This document shows positions 24,132-40,206 of a stretch of DNA of 64,000 nucleotides, one piece after another (positions within the stretch are counted from its first letter, which is position 1; each line of letters begins with the position of its first letter). Below the pieces are notes generated by a model. That model worked only from the letters and a program-made list of their open reading frames with translations. It ran no database searches and was not told where the DNA came from. Source of the stretch: Rotaria macrura (Eukaryota; Rotifera; Eurotatoria; Philodinida; Philodinidae); the NCBI GenBank assembly GCA_900239685.1, contig OENT01000557.1, forward strand, positions 34,740-98,739. Reading direction: 5' to 3'. Both the position numbers and the translations under genes were made by a program.

Positions 24132-26278
24132 ATGCGTAGACACGTTTCAACAGCATCTATTATGACTAGTGATAATATAACTTATTTTCTAATGACTGAA
24201 GATGATGCTCTAAAAGAAATTAAAAAAGTTACTAAAGAAACCGATGAAATCTTAGGCTTATCATCAGTTACAATAGTACGATTACTACTGAATTATTTTC
24301 ATTGGGATAGTAATACATTGACTGGTAAAAGAGTGTATTACTTATACTTGGAAATTTCATCTATATTGTTCCGTATTAGATCGTTACTGGGAAGATCCAG
24401 ATAAAATATTTCGTCTGCTGAACGTAACTAATCCAAGTGTATCATCGACAACGGATTCTAATCGTCTTTCGTCAAAATCGAATGAAAACATCGTATCATC
24501 CAATCGCGAACTTATTACATGTAAAATGTAAGAATAAATGTTTTGATACAAAATCATAATTTTTCGTTTATTCCATAGTTGTTATATCGACAAACCTTCA
24601 GATCAATTCTTTACATTGCCATGTAAACATACACATTGCTTAAGTTGTTGGCAATTATATCTTGAATCAAAAATTACAAACAGTGCCAATGGACAAACAA
24701 TATTATGTCCTTCAAAATGTAATTATATTGTTGAAGACGAAACAGTATTCCAATTGTTAGCAAATGATGAACGGTCAAGGAGACGCTATCGACAAATCAT
24801 TATTAATACATATGTTGATACGAATCGTTTAACACACTGGTGTCCTGGAACTTCATGTTCGACAATCGTTAAATTACGATCTCCTCAAGTTGATTGTGCA
24901 CTTATGATATGCTGTGATAAATGTAAGATGATATTTTGTTTTCAATGTCTTAAACAATGGCATGATCCAGTTCAATGTTCATTATTAATAAAATGGGAAA
25001 AGAAAAATCGAGATGAATCTATGACCTGCGAATGGATAGTTGCAAGTCAGTTTGTTTTGCTCTAGAAATTATAATCAAATATACGATTGTTTTGAAATTT
25101 CATTTCTAGATACTAAAGAATGTCCTAATTGTCATTCAAGTATTGAAAAAAACGGTGGCTGTAATCATATGAGTAAGTCATTATTAAAAAAAAGAATTAA
25201 CTAAGTAGAATATTATTATGATTATTTTTTTTCAAGCATGTCGAAAACCAGGATGTGGTCATGAATTCTGTTGGCTATGTTTGAGTAAGTTAAATAGGAT
25301 ATATTTTTTTCTTCAGTAATTAAAACATGAATCAATCATTCAGTATATCCCTCTATCGATAGTTGTAGTCGAATAGGTTTTTACATCTTCATCGCAAACA
25401 TGATTAATAAACATCTTCTATCATTTTAAATAGTTTTTTTTTAAAATCGATTCATTTCATGCTTCCGTATGAAGTTTAAAGAGAACATATGTATCATTGA
25501 TAACTGTCTCTTTCGACTTTCTTTAAGTTATTCATAGATTCGGCAAATGTTTTTCACTTAGCATATATTCACAAATGTTAATTATTCCTGTTCGTGCATA
25601 TTCGATTAAGCTCTAATAAAAATGCCACTTTCTCTCGTCAGGATTTCGTTTTGAGAGAGCGTCAAATTTGAACCGTACTACATTGATGATTAAACAAACA
25701 ATGTTCATAATGGTATCATCGATATTGTTGCGTTCTTGTTGAATCTCATAGGTTCTTGGAAAGATCATGCTTCTCGTCAGTGCAATGTTTATCGTGAAGA
25801 TGGAACGAATCAATGTCAAGAATCAGCTCGTGTAAGTCTTGAGCGATATATGCATTATTTTACACGTTATCAAACACATAATCAATCACTGGAATTAGAA
25901 GCTAGACTTGCAGAACAAGTGGAACAACGTATACAAGAAATGCAAGCTGGATCGATGTCCTATACGGAACAACAAGCCATATACAAAGCATTTGCTGTTT
26001 TACAGCAGTGTCGACGTACACTAAAATATACTTATGCATTTGCATTCTACTTGTATCGAAATAATCAAGCGGAAGTATTCGAACAGAATCAAGCCGATTT
26101 GGAACGAGAAACTGAAGCTTTATCTGGATTTTTAGAAACGGAAATTGTTCCTCAGCAAAACATATCCTTAAAACTTATGGATAAAACGCGTTATTGTGAT
26201 CAACGACGAAAAATTCTACTCGATCATTGTAAAGAAGGTTATAGTGAGCATTATTGGGGTGGACTAGATTCATATTAA
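24132..26278 (+). CDS. ARIH1: Ariadne-1-like RBR E3 ubiquitin ligase
   Basis: Six coding exons: 24132-24324, 24380-24527, 24579-25045, 25110-25172, 25237-25284, 25752-26278, giving about 481 residues. Order: a UBA-like N-terminus (IVRLLLNYFHWD), RING1 (Cys112-x2-Cys115 ... LPCKHTHCLSCW), IBR (HWCPGTSC ... CDKCKMIFCFQC), RING2 with the predicted catalytic Cys287 in NGGCNHM, then the helical Ariadne domain (TYAFAFYLYRNN, NQADLE, RYCDQRR). RBR ligases pass ubiquitin through the RING2 cysteine. Ariadne-1 works with neddylated cullins. The acidic N-terminal extension of the human protein (557 aa) is absent or lies in an unseen exon. The ATG follows an acceptor (ATTTTAG, ending 24121) by 10 bp, which supports this start. 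COX19 follows after 146 bp on the same strand. Confidence 0.92.
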
Positions 26279-26392
26279 ATAGTAAAAAGAGACAAAACTA
26301 CTTTCTTTATGTATTATTTAATCGGCCAATCTTTTTTTCTTTTTCCTGAAATGTGATGATAAAAATGAATTTTTTTTAATTTAAAAAACAAA

Positions 26393-26398
26393 AATAAA
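26393..26398 (+). terminator. AATAAA between ARIH1-like gene and COX19
   Basis: Canonical polyadenylation hexamer in the 146-bp gap, 27 bp before the COX19 start. It is the only good signal in the gap, so cleavage would almost coincide with the downstream acceptor. Confidence 0.45.
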
Positions 26399-26422
26399 TA
26401 CAGCATGCGCATGATTTATTTA

Positions 26423-26424
26423 AG
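26423..26424 (+). promoter_or_regulatory. Candidate spliced-leader acceptor abutting the COX19 ATG
   Basis: TTTATTTAAG runs directly into ATG at 26425. With only 146 bp to the upstream stop, this fits a trans-splice acceptor of an operon's second gene. Inference only; no leader RNA gene is in the window. Confidence 0.4.
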
Positions 26425-26817
26425 ATGACAAGCTATACGTTAGGACAAAAAGTAATTGCACCTGTCAAGCCAGAACGAGGTGTTTTTCCTCTCGATCATG
26501 AAGGTAGATTATCAATATTACGTTATTTTTCTTTCGCATCATCGGTTAGAAATACTTATTGACATTTAGGTGAATGCAAAGAATCTATGCTGAAATACAT
26601 GCTATGTTTATCACGCCATGATGGTAAACCAAGTCAATGTCAGAGTGAATCAAAAGAGTATTTTCAGTGTCGTATGGACCGGTAAGGTTTGAACATGTTG
26701 TACTTGATTTGTTTTTAGAAATTTGATTTAACGTTTAGAAAATTAATGAAGAAACATGAATGGGAAGATCTGGGATATTTCGATGGACAAGAGAAGAAAA
26801 CACCAGATTCAAATTAG
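26425..26817 (+). CDS. COX19: Cytochrome c oxidase assembly factor COX19
   Basis: Three coding exons: 26425-26503, 26570-26681, 26739-26817, giving 89 residues (human COX19 is 90). It has the FPLDHxGEC signature of COX19 and a twin CX9C coiled-coil-helix fold: Cys29-x9-Cys39 and Cys50-x9-Cys60, followed by CRMDRKLM and a polar tail. The family is a soluble intermembrane-space protein needed for copper delivery during assembly of respiratory complex IV. It is imported and oxidised by the Mia40 pathway, so it has no cleavable presequence, and none is seen. All junctions are GT-AG and in phase. Confidence 0.92.
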
Positions 26818-29800
26818 TTACTTTTTGATTGTTACTTTGTTGTACTTTTCCTAACGAGGACCTATTGAAAGTAAACATTTGTTTTTGTAGTTTTGAAATA
26901 TAAGTTTTAAATTAGACTTATTAATGCTAGAAAAATACAATGCGCCGTAAAATTTTTAGTTAAAGATTTTGAAATGAAAATCGTAGATATTCTCAAGAAA
27001 AAAAAACTAAATCTACACCGTTGGAATATTCTTCGTTAAAGAATTCATACATGTTAGTATGAGATCTTAACGTTTTTATCCAACATGGCATTTCATAGAC
27101 CCATCTTTCGAGTAAGCTAAATCTTTTCAGTAACTAGTAGAATGTTTTTAATAAGTTGAGATATTCACATATAACTTCTAGAAGTCAGATGTATTTTTCA
27201 ACGTTATAGTACGACATTTGAAAGGAGTGAAATAATATTTTCCGATACAACCTGTTGGTACTACTGTAATGCTACTCGATTAAGTACATGATAGACATTC
27301 AAACAGGCGAATTTTCAGACTGATTTCATGATAATCATAATGGAAAATTCAAAGCAGCTATATTTGGACGAGCCTCGATAAGTACAGTAAAAAGAACTTT
27401 CTCATATGAACAACTAAAACCATGTTAAGCTATTTGGTTTTCAATTGAGTTTCTAGTAGATGTCAATAAAAAATACGAGTAATATTTTAGACGAAGAGAT
27501 TGTTCTCTAGCAAGAACATATTCTCAACTAATCTTAGTCGATTCCGAACCATTCATTATATCGACTTTAAATCTGCAGATACGAAGTTATTCTCTATCAT
27601 CCTAATTGATAAATGTATTTCATTCACATCCGGGAGTACATCGTCTGATCCGTTTAGTTTTCTAGGATCAATTATTGAATACTGTTATTCAATTTACTTT
27701 TGGTCGTTTGAATAATATCATTACATGAACATAACGAACCCTTAATAGTATAGAAGTCATTTTTCATTCATTTAACATCACGATGTACTCGTATGAGGCC
27801 TTTGTTTTCATGAGTTTCATCTGAAAATTGACTCGTATGTTTAAAATTTTAATAGTATCTGATTGAATGAGAGTCAATGAGGATTAAATGTGTCCATCGA
27901 TAGTCGTAGATTTATTCAAATCGTTCAAGTTCGTCTTAATTCTACCAACTATTGATTCCGTTGAGAAATATGAATGAGAATTTAGAATAAAATCTCACTT
28001 TTCAATATCTCGATGAGTAATGTTTTTTTCCCATGAATTCGCAATGTGAACTATGTCAACTAGGAATATTCCATACATATGGACTGTATTGTCATCATCA
28101 AGTGTCATTTTAGAAAATGGTTTATTGGGTATGTGATTATGATAAATGTTTAGATGAAATGTTTTAGACAAATACCATATGAATTCGAAGAGAAAACATT
28201 TAAAATATACATTTTCGTAGTTTCATATGTTTATTTCAATCTATCAGAATCTTGAAGATCAAATATAAGAGTTATTTCTAGTAGTACTCTTCTACTATGA
28301 TTTTCTCCATCAACAAATCGACAACCTACTCCTTCTTTAAGCAGTATGTATTATAGAAGCCAAAGAAAAAACAAATGTAAGAAAAATGAACATGAGAAAA
28401 TTGTTTCAGAGAGGTAAAAATCTTACTTTACTCAACAAAGAGACATATTGATATGTTGATAATGAACAGTAACTATTTTTTGAGTAATAACTTGAAAAAA
28501 AAAGGGATGTAATTCGAGCAACTAACGATTGCTTTTAAGTTCATCTTTTTTGTTGGAAACTTGATCAGTGATAAATCATTTAAATAATTTTTCAATATTA
28601 TTTTTTGTTTTGTTTTGTCGTTCATACAAAATAATGATTGGTTGTTGCATAGTGTCCGATGTACATGACTGAGGTCATCACTGGTTATCTGTACTCGCAA
28701 GTCACCCGATTTATTATAGATAAGATAAGAAAATACACAATCCAGTTTTGTTTTTGATTACAGTATCTTGAAATTTTTACATAGTTTTTCTTTCACATGT
28801 GTACAAAAAAGAACCTTTAGTCATCATCACGTATACAGTTTCGAGCAAAAATCAAATCCCAAAAAAATTCTATTTACTCATTATGAAATATTTTTAATTT
28901 TATCCCCAATAACCATCGATCGTGTTCGTTCTTCTCATAGTCATTCTCTAGAGATAGACCTATTGTACATTGTAGTTAAAACAAGTTTTTTTCAGTTATT
29001 AAAATAGCTTATTCCACATAAAAATTGGTATGATTGATAGTTAGTATGGATTGTAGTTTAAAGAAAACCAACAACTTGCATGGAATCCTATCCTAGATTC
29101 GCATCCATAAAGTAACTTATACATCATTGTTTTTAATTTGAGTTTTAGATAAATAATTTTCATTCTGATTAGTTTTTAGTTCAATCGAAAACGGATTTTC
29201 ATACTAGTTTAATTTGCATTGTAATGACTGATTTTATTGGCATAGTTTTCTTCATTGACAAAGTTTTATACGTCAGAAGTCAAGTCATAACAAAGAGGAA
29301 CGAAGAATTCGATATTCACGGATAAGAAAATTTTTACAAGTAGTTACACATGATGTCTATGGCTTCAAGTTTAATTTCGTCTTAAGAATGAATAGCTATG
29401 TATCTTTGTGTTATTTGTATTGATTTATTTTCTCGTCTATAATATTGAGCTACCTCAAATGATACTACTTCTAGTCGAGAATACGAACTAGTACCAATGT
29501 AACTAGATTCTTGATTCTCATTCTGGAACAACAATCACAAAGAAACAATTCTAAAAGTTTATTACTTCAAAAATCTGATCATTAAATAAATACATCGGTT
29601 CTGAACAAAACTAGATCTATGTATGAAGATTTCAAACTAATACTTTGTATGTTTCAACTATTGAGTGTTTTAATCCATTTTCTTGATGAACCCGAAAATA
29701 GTTTAGATTGTTAGTCGAGCAACAAGACTTATAACAGAATTGAAGCAAAGAACGTATGTTGGCCTATTGATTTGAAATTATGAGAAGTAGACGTAACTAA

Positions 29801-30500
29801 TGCATTTTAGATTGTTAAACTATAACATATATGTACTAACTAAGCGTTCAGAAATAGACAAGTTTACATGTTTTTTACTAAATTTTTTGAAATCATCGAA
29901 ACTGGTTGTTGTTATTCATTCAAACTCAATGGGTTACCAATTGGTGTGATAGCAGACTCTATCGTTACATTTGAATTCAGTTGACATTATCTCATACAAT
30001 GATCGAATCGTGGTGTCTAATGATTCGCGTCGTACTGAGTTTGTCGGAGACGGGACTATCTTTATGTTGGACACGAATAAATAGTAAACCATTGAGCAGC
30101 AGACAATAGTATAAGAGTTTATTCTGTTTTAAAGTCGCTGCATCTATTTTCATGTCTCATTATTTTTGTACTTAGTGGCAATGCAAATTGGAGTCGACTG
30201 CGAAAGTAAAAATGAAATTGTAAATATTCATGAGAAGTTGTTCAAAATATCTTTTGATCTAAATATTTAATCAGGCACTGTATACATATAGATTTATTTG
30301 TTGAGAACTACTTAGAATACATCAAATCAAGTTAATGTTGTTTGTTCGTCAAAAAAAAGAGAAACAATGATGATAATACACACATGTTGATTAAATTAAA
30401 AAATAGACATCGATAGTAAGACAAACATGATAATTGATTCTTTTCGAATAGAAAAAAAAATAACATAATACTTTCTTTATAATAATATATAGACTAAATT
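26818..30500. other. 3.7-kb intergenic interval
   Basis: AT-rich sequence between COX19 and the 3' end of RAD54L. The open frames (up to about 79 codons, for example 28768-29007) have no recognisable motif or splice context. I see no transposon termini, RNA gene or regulatory structure that I can support. Confidence 0.5.
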
Positions 30501-34868
<4,368 letters not shown>

Positions 34869-35097
34869 TCTTTCGACATACGATAAAATGATCAAAATGA
34901 GATGACAAAGAAAACTACCGCTTGTTCGTTACAAGAAGAATAAAACATGTATGACATCTATTGAACTTACTTTATTGATTGGTTAAGAAAAAAATTGTTT
35001 TTTTTCTGCCGCTGTCTACTCTTTGCTACCTTAACGGATTTTTATTATTATTATTATTATCTTCATTGAAGCGTAATGGATAGATGCATTTGGTAAT
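34869..35097. promoter_or_regulatory. Divergent RAD54L / TBC-gene intergenic region
   Basis: Only 229 bp separate the two opposed start codons, so promoters and 5' leaders of both genes must lie here or overlap. It contains an ATT trinucleotide run (about 35041-35060). No defined TATA or initiator can be assigned from sequence alone. Confidence 0.5.
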
Positions 35098-38000
35098 ATG
35101 ACCTCAGCAACAGTTGAATATCGATCGCATTCGAGTGAACGTTTGTCATCTCCAAAAATTCAACTTGCATCACTTCGTTCAGTTCGTTCGGCATGTGGGA
35201 TTGACCATAAATCAGTAGTCTCCTCTTCAACACCACCATTATTATCATCTTCTTCCTCTTCCTTTTCGCTTGATAATGAAACTCAAAATGAGAATATTAT
35301 TTGTTCATCACTATCAAATGACCAAACTAATACAGAATATTTTCGAAAATCGAATTCACTTGATTCTGGTTATAAAACATTAAGTGCAACTAGTCATGGC
35401 ACATCACATACGGATACCATCGATGAAGAAAATGAACGTATTAGCAATTTTCTACGCATAGCATCATCGCCATCATCATGTTCATCATCATCATATGCAG
35501 TATCAAATACCAATAATAATCAAAAAGTAAACTCAAAAATTGAATTCATTGTTTATGATGAAGATGATGTAGATGATAAACAATCAAATGTATCGAGAAA
35601 AGATTCGAAATCAAATACTGACGGTAGAAAATAGATAGTGTAGAATTCGTTTGGACAATATGAAATTCATTGTCTCTTTTCTTTTGCATAGGATTATCAT
35701 CAAGTGGTGAGCGTCGTTCACGTAGGAATAGTCTTTCAAATTATTCGGTATCAAATTATAGTGTCCTATTGAATGAATTCTATTGCACATCATCCGATCA
35801 AATCAATCAAACAATAAGTGATGAAAAGACCATTAAGAAAAAAAGTGGTTTTGCCAATACGGTAGCAACATTTTTTTCATCAAAGAAAAAAGATGATGAA
35901 TCACAAATATCAATAACACCAACGAAAAAATCTACTCGATCAAGAAGTGTATCCGAAACATCATTGGAAAGAACTGCTGATAGGTAAGATTCTATCGACA
36001 TATAAAGTTACGTGACTTTTATGAAAACAATAGTACTTGTATGCCTTTTCGTTTTTGGTATTTAGAAATCAAATCGAGCATAGGCTTTTTGTTGTTTGAA
36101 TCAGATTCAGAAGATAATCAAAACGTTGACCTTTAATAAAATTTATAAATGAAAGATATTGCATGTAGTTTTCGTTCGTTTTTGATCACGTTTCTTGTCA
36201 GATATATCTACTCCATCGTATTCATCTACTACTGATAGAAACTATAAACGAAGTGACCTAGATAATGTTCTTGATGGAATCTGTTTTTGATCAACCGAGT
36301 ACGTATGTTAGAGAAGAATGTCAACTAAACTGCAATAACCATATCGATGCAAATACTCGTCTGAATTTTTGTTCGTTCTTGATATGAATTAAGTACCGTT
36401 GATAATGTGTATGGTAATCATTCTTTCTAATCTTTTTTTTGTTTATTCGAAGACAAATTCTTTTTTATCAACGCATATGTCGATTGATAAGAAAAGAGAA
36501 ATTTTATTCACATCTCTTTTGTTTTCTTTTTCGCTTTTTTATAACAATCACTAAACTAATCAAATGACATTATTCAATCATTACAGGAACTGTACTCTTC
36601 TAAATATACATTTCATCATCCTTATCATAGAGGGCAAAGAATAACTTCTACATAGCATTTGGACATGATTGTATTCTTTCTATCACTACTAATGTAGAAA
36701 AAGGAGGTTGTTCTTTTCTACTAATTATTTTCAAAATGACTAAGAAAGGTAGAAAAACATACTGTGAAAGTTTCATTGAATTAGGAATACATATTCACAT
36801 TGTATTCAACACGTCTGTTGCTTCATTTCATTCAGTTGAAATAAATGAGATGAAGTTGGTGTTCTTGCTGGGAGATTACAAAATTATTACTTCGGAAAAT
36901 ATTGAAGAATATTTGAACTAGATAAATTTCGTTCGTTTTTTAGTCAAGATCCTATTGAACCTGTTCGAGCCGTTTCATCTGTTAATATCGAAGAACAAGC
37001 AGATAATGAAACGAAATCAAAAACATTACTAACAACCACAACTTACACGATTCCCTCCAAAACAGGCAAAATTTCTACGCAATCCCTTCTCACAACATCA
37101 TCATCATCAACCACAGTAAACCATAATACTCAACATTCAACATCATCACATTCATTGAGTTGGTTACATCGTCTTTCGAATCGCTTTAATCCGTCAACAT
37201 CAACAACTCGTACAACACCAAAGACAAGTAGTACCGGCTTAATATTTGAAAATCGTCCAACAAATTTACCACCGAAATCCGATGAAGAAACTCATAAACA
37301 TCAAGCAGAATATCAAAAGATGTGTTTAGAAGCTAAACGTGCTCAACAATTATACGATGAAAAAGAAGAACAACGGCAACGTTTAAAATTAAAACGTGAA
37401 GAATTCGTTTCGAAATCATTAAAAATATGGATACACGATATTTTACCTCATTGGGATAAATATGGTGGAATACATCAATGTCCAGATGCAACATTAAATT
37501 CCAAAGCTTACAAATTATGGTGGCATGGTTTACCACCGCGTAGGATAAATCGAAATGAAATACTTTTTTAAAAATTTTTCATGATTTTATTTATTTTAAG
37601 GCATAAGAGGAAAACTATGGCGAATGTCTATTGGTAATGAACTTGGTTTAACACATGAACTTTTTACTCAACTCGAACAGATGGCAAGAGAAAAACTAGA
37701 AGCAACAAAAAAAGTAAAACAAGATCTATTTGACTCCAAAAAATAGAAAACAGGCTTTTTTCTCCAAGGCTGAAGATGCTCGTAGTAATCATTCAGGATC
37801 ATCACCTCAATTACGAACCACAATTACGCATTCAAGTGAAACGACGAGTACATATATTGAACTCATTCAATTGGATGTTTCAAGAACATTTCCACAGCTT
37901 GGACTTTTTCAACAGAATGGACCTTATCATGGTATGTAATATGAGGAAGAGCTTTTTTTTTCTAAAATTACTGAAACAATCTCTATAATGATAAAGGCTT

Positions 38001-39710
38001 GTTTTACAAGGTTGTCTTAATGCAGTCAACTTCAAGTTTTTCATCTTTAATCAATTAATGATTATTGCGCACGGTTATTTCTAATGAGAACAGTCTTATG
38101 TCATATTTAAGATGCTTATAATTAAGACATGTAGAAGACATTGAAATACTTCTCCTCTCACGCACGAACAGACAGACACGTCATAAAAGATTTCTAAAGG
38201 TTTTGTCGTAGACTTTTCATCATTTATTGAAAGCGGTTACACGTCTAGTCGGAAGTACTTTTTTTGTGTACTCAAAAAGTGAGTACACTCTAGAATCGGT
38301 CAGTGTGTCCGACCGGCCGTTAACACGATAACTCTTTACAAATACATTCGATTGAGCTGAGATTTTGTGAACAGAATTGTCTGATGAATATCTCGGTCGA
38401 GTTCGAAGATGAGAAGGATCCGGCAAGAAATGGCTGAGTTATCGAAAAAATTGTCATTTTTCACCAAGCAATCCCTGAGGTGGGGTACAGGGATTTTTTC
38501 AAAAAAAAAACTTTTTTCTCAGAATTATCCACAACTTATGTAAAGTGACTCAGTTTTTAACGCTGATTCCGAATCTGATATTAGTTTTGAACCAAATCGC
38601 AGCTTTCTAACAAAACATTGGCTGCAAAAAGGTCTCAAATGCACAAAAACTGCACCCCGAAACTAAATTGCCTAGATATGTCTCAGTTGGCCAGTAGTGT
38701 TGGGATTTACCAAAAAGGTTTACCAAGATACTTCATCCGTGCACACATTCTAGAATGACTGATTTGTCTCATTCACTTTTTGAAGTACACATAACTCTCG
38801 GGCATAAGTCCGAAGTTTTCACATTTATTTAATAAAATCTCTTGGTTGAAAAAATGGGGCTGTTGATTACGAGTCAGTAGCATTTACCAACAAAACGAAA
38901 GGTTTTGCTGACATTCAAACAACCATCATTAACATTTAAATCCGACGAACTGCTGAAGTGGAAAATCTATGACCTTCTAGTTTGGAGTGAACAGGCGGCG
39001 GTTTGACATGAAAGGAAAAAGCAGAGGAGTTTGATTGTGTTCACGAAAGCATTGTTAATAGTTCGGATTTGTTTTATTATGAATTGATGAAAATTTTCTA
39101 AAAAAAAGATTGTTGAGAATTAAGAACGAAGCGAAACATTTTTCATTTAGAATATCTTCAATTATTACTTTGTATATATGTATACCTTTGTCCTGAAGTT
39201 GGCTATGTCCAAGGTCAAGCATTTCTCGCTGCAATGTTTTTACTCAATCTTGATTTATTTGATTCATTTATTTGTTTTTCAAATTTATTAAATCGTCCAT
39301 ATTTTCAAACGTTCTATCGTTTCAATAACATCGAAAAATATTTACAATTATTCAAGCAATTACTTGATCATCATCTACCTAAATTGAGTGCACATTTTAT
39401 TCAAATGTCCATTGAACCGAATTGTTTTGCACTAGATTGGTTTTTTACAATATTTTCTAAATCATTACCACTTGATGTTGTTTCACGTATATGGGATTTA
39501 TTTTTTCGTGATGGTGATGCATTCATATTTCGCACGGCTATAGCTATCCTATCGTTATATGAAGAACGTCTATGTCAATTAGATGCATTTCATTGTTTCC
39601 AATTTTTAACACGTTTACCTGATGATCTTAATGCAACATCATTGTTCAAAGCAATCGATAAAATTAATTTCTATCATACAAATTGTGAATTATTTTACTT
39701 GATCGCTTAA
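35098..39710 (+). CDS. TBC1D12/TBC1D14-like Rab GTPase-activating protein
   Basis: Six coding exons: 35098-35623, 35692-35983, 36944-37539, 37601-37713, 37754-37931, 39151-39710, giving about 754 residues. The N-terminal 400 residues are Ser/Thr/Asn-rich and look disordered. A charged helical region then leads into the TBC domain: WWHGLPPR-IRGKLWRM-SIGNELGLTHELF. Both catalytic fingers are present: Arg553 in LDVSRTFPQL and Gln589 in VGYVQG. The rest (LLNRPYFQTFYR, KSLPLDVVSRIWDLFFRDG, QFLTRLPDDL) matches TBC1D12/14. These proteins act on Rab11-positive recycling endosomes and autophagy in vertebrates. One predicted intron, 37714-37753, is only 40 bp; without it the frame closes at TAG 37744-37746. 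The last intron (1219 bp) holds a mobile element. Confidence 0.88.
38264..38830 (-). mobile_element. 567-bp dispersed non-autonomous DNA element, copy 2
   Basis: Inverse-orientation copy of 10410-10976 lying in the last intron of the TBC gene. The shared core includes a stretch around CAATCCCTGAGGTGGGGTAC and the TIR-like TGTGTACTCAAAAAGTGA (38265-38282). Divergence from copy 1 is modest, with scattered substitutions and a few small indels. Confidence 0.75.
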
Positions 39711-40204
39711 ATTAAAAGAAAGGAAAAAGGAAGAGAGAAGAAGTTTCATCTTTTTGTTTTTCTTGGTCTCTTTTTTATCTATGCTCAGATATAGAAGTAG
39801 AAAGAACTAATAGCAATATATATATAACTATATTCTTTTTTTTCTTGTGCACGGCCAAATATATATAAGTGCTTCTTTTTTCTTTTTTCTTTTGTTTTTC
39901 TTTTTTGGTTCTAGTCTATCTGCACAAACTCTTTCGCATTTATTCATAAAACTCATTTTTTTTTGTGAAAAGTCTTACTCCTTAATACTGCTCACATTTG
40001 ATTTTTCTTTTTGTTTTCGATGTGATATGATTATCTCTTTATTCTATATAGCGTCTATTTTTTAATACAATATTCACTTGTTCACTCCGCTATTCATTGT
40101 ATAAATGTTATTTAAAAATAAAAAGAAATGCAAAGAAAATAAATGATTCAATAAATTGATCAATGATTAGGAATTATTAATTGTAGGATTTACATTTCAC
40201 ATAC

Positions 40205-40206
40205 AG
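40205..40206 (+). promoter_or_regulatory. Candidate spliced-leader or 5' UTR intron acceptor at M16 gene start
   Basis: CACATACAG runs directly into the ATG at 40207, as for the starts of COX19 and the acyl-CoA dehydrogenase. The gap to the upstream TBC stop is 496 bp. Confidence 0.35.
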
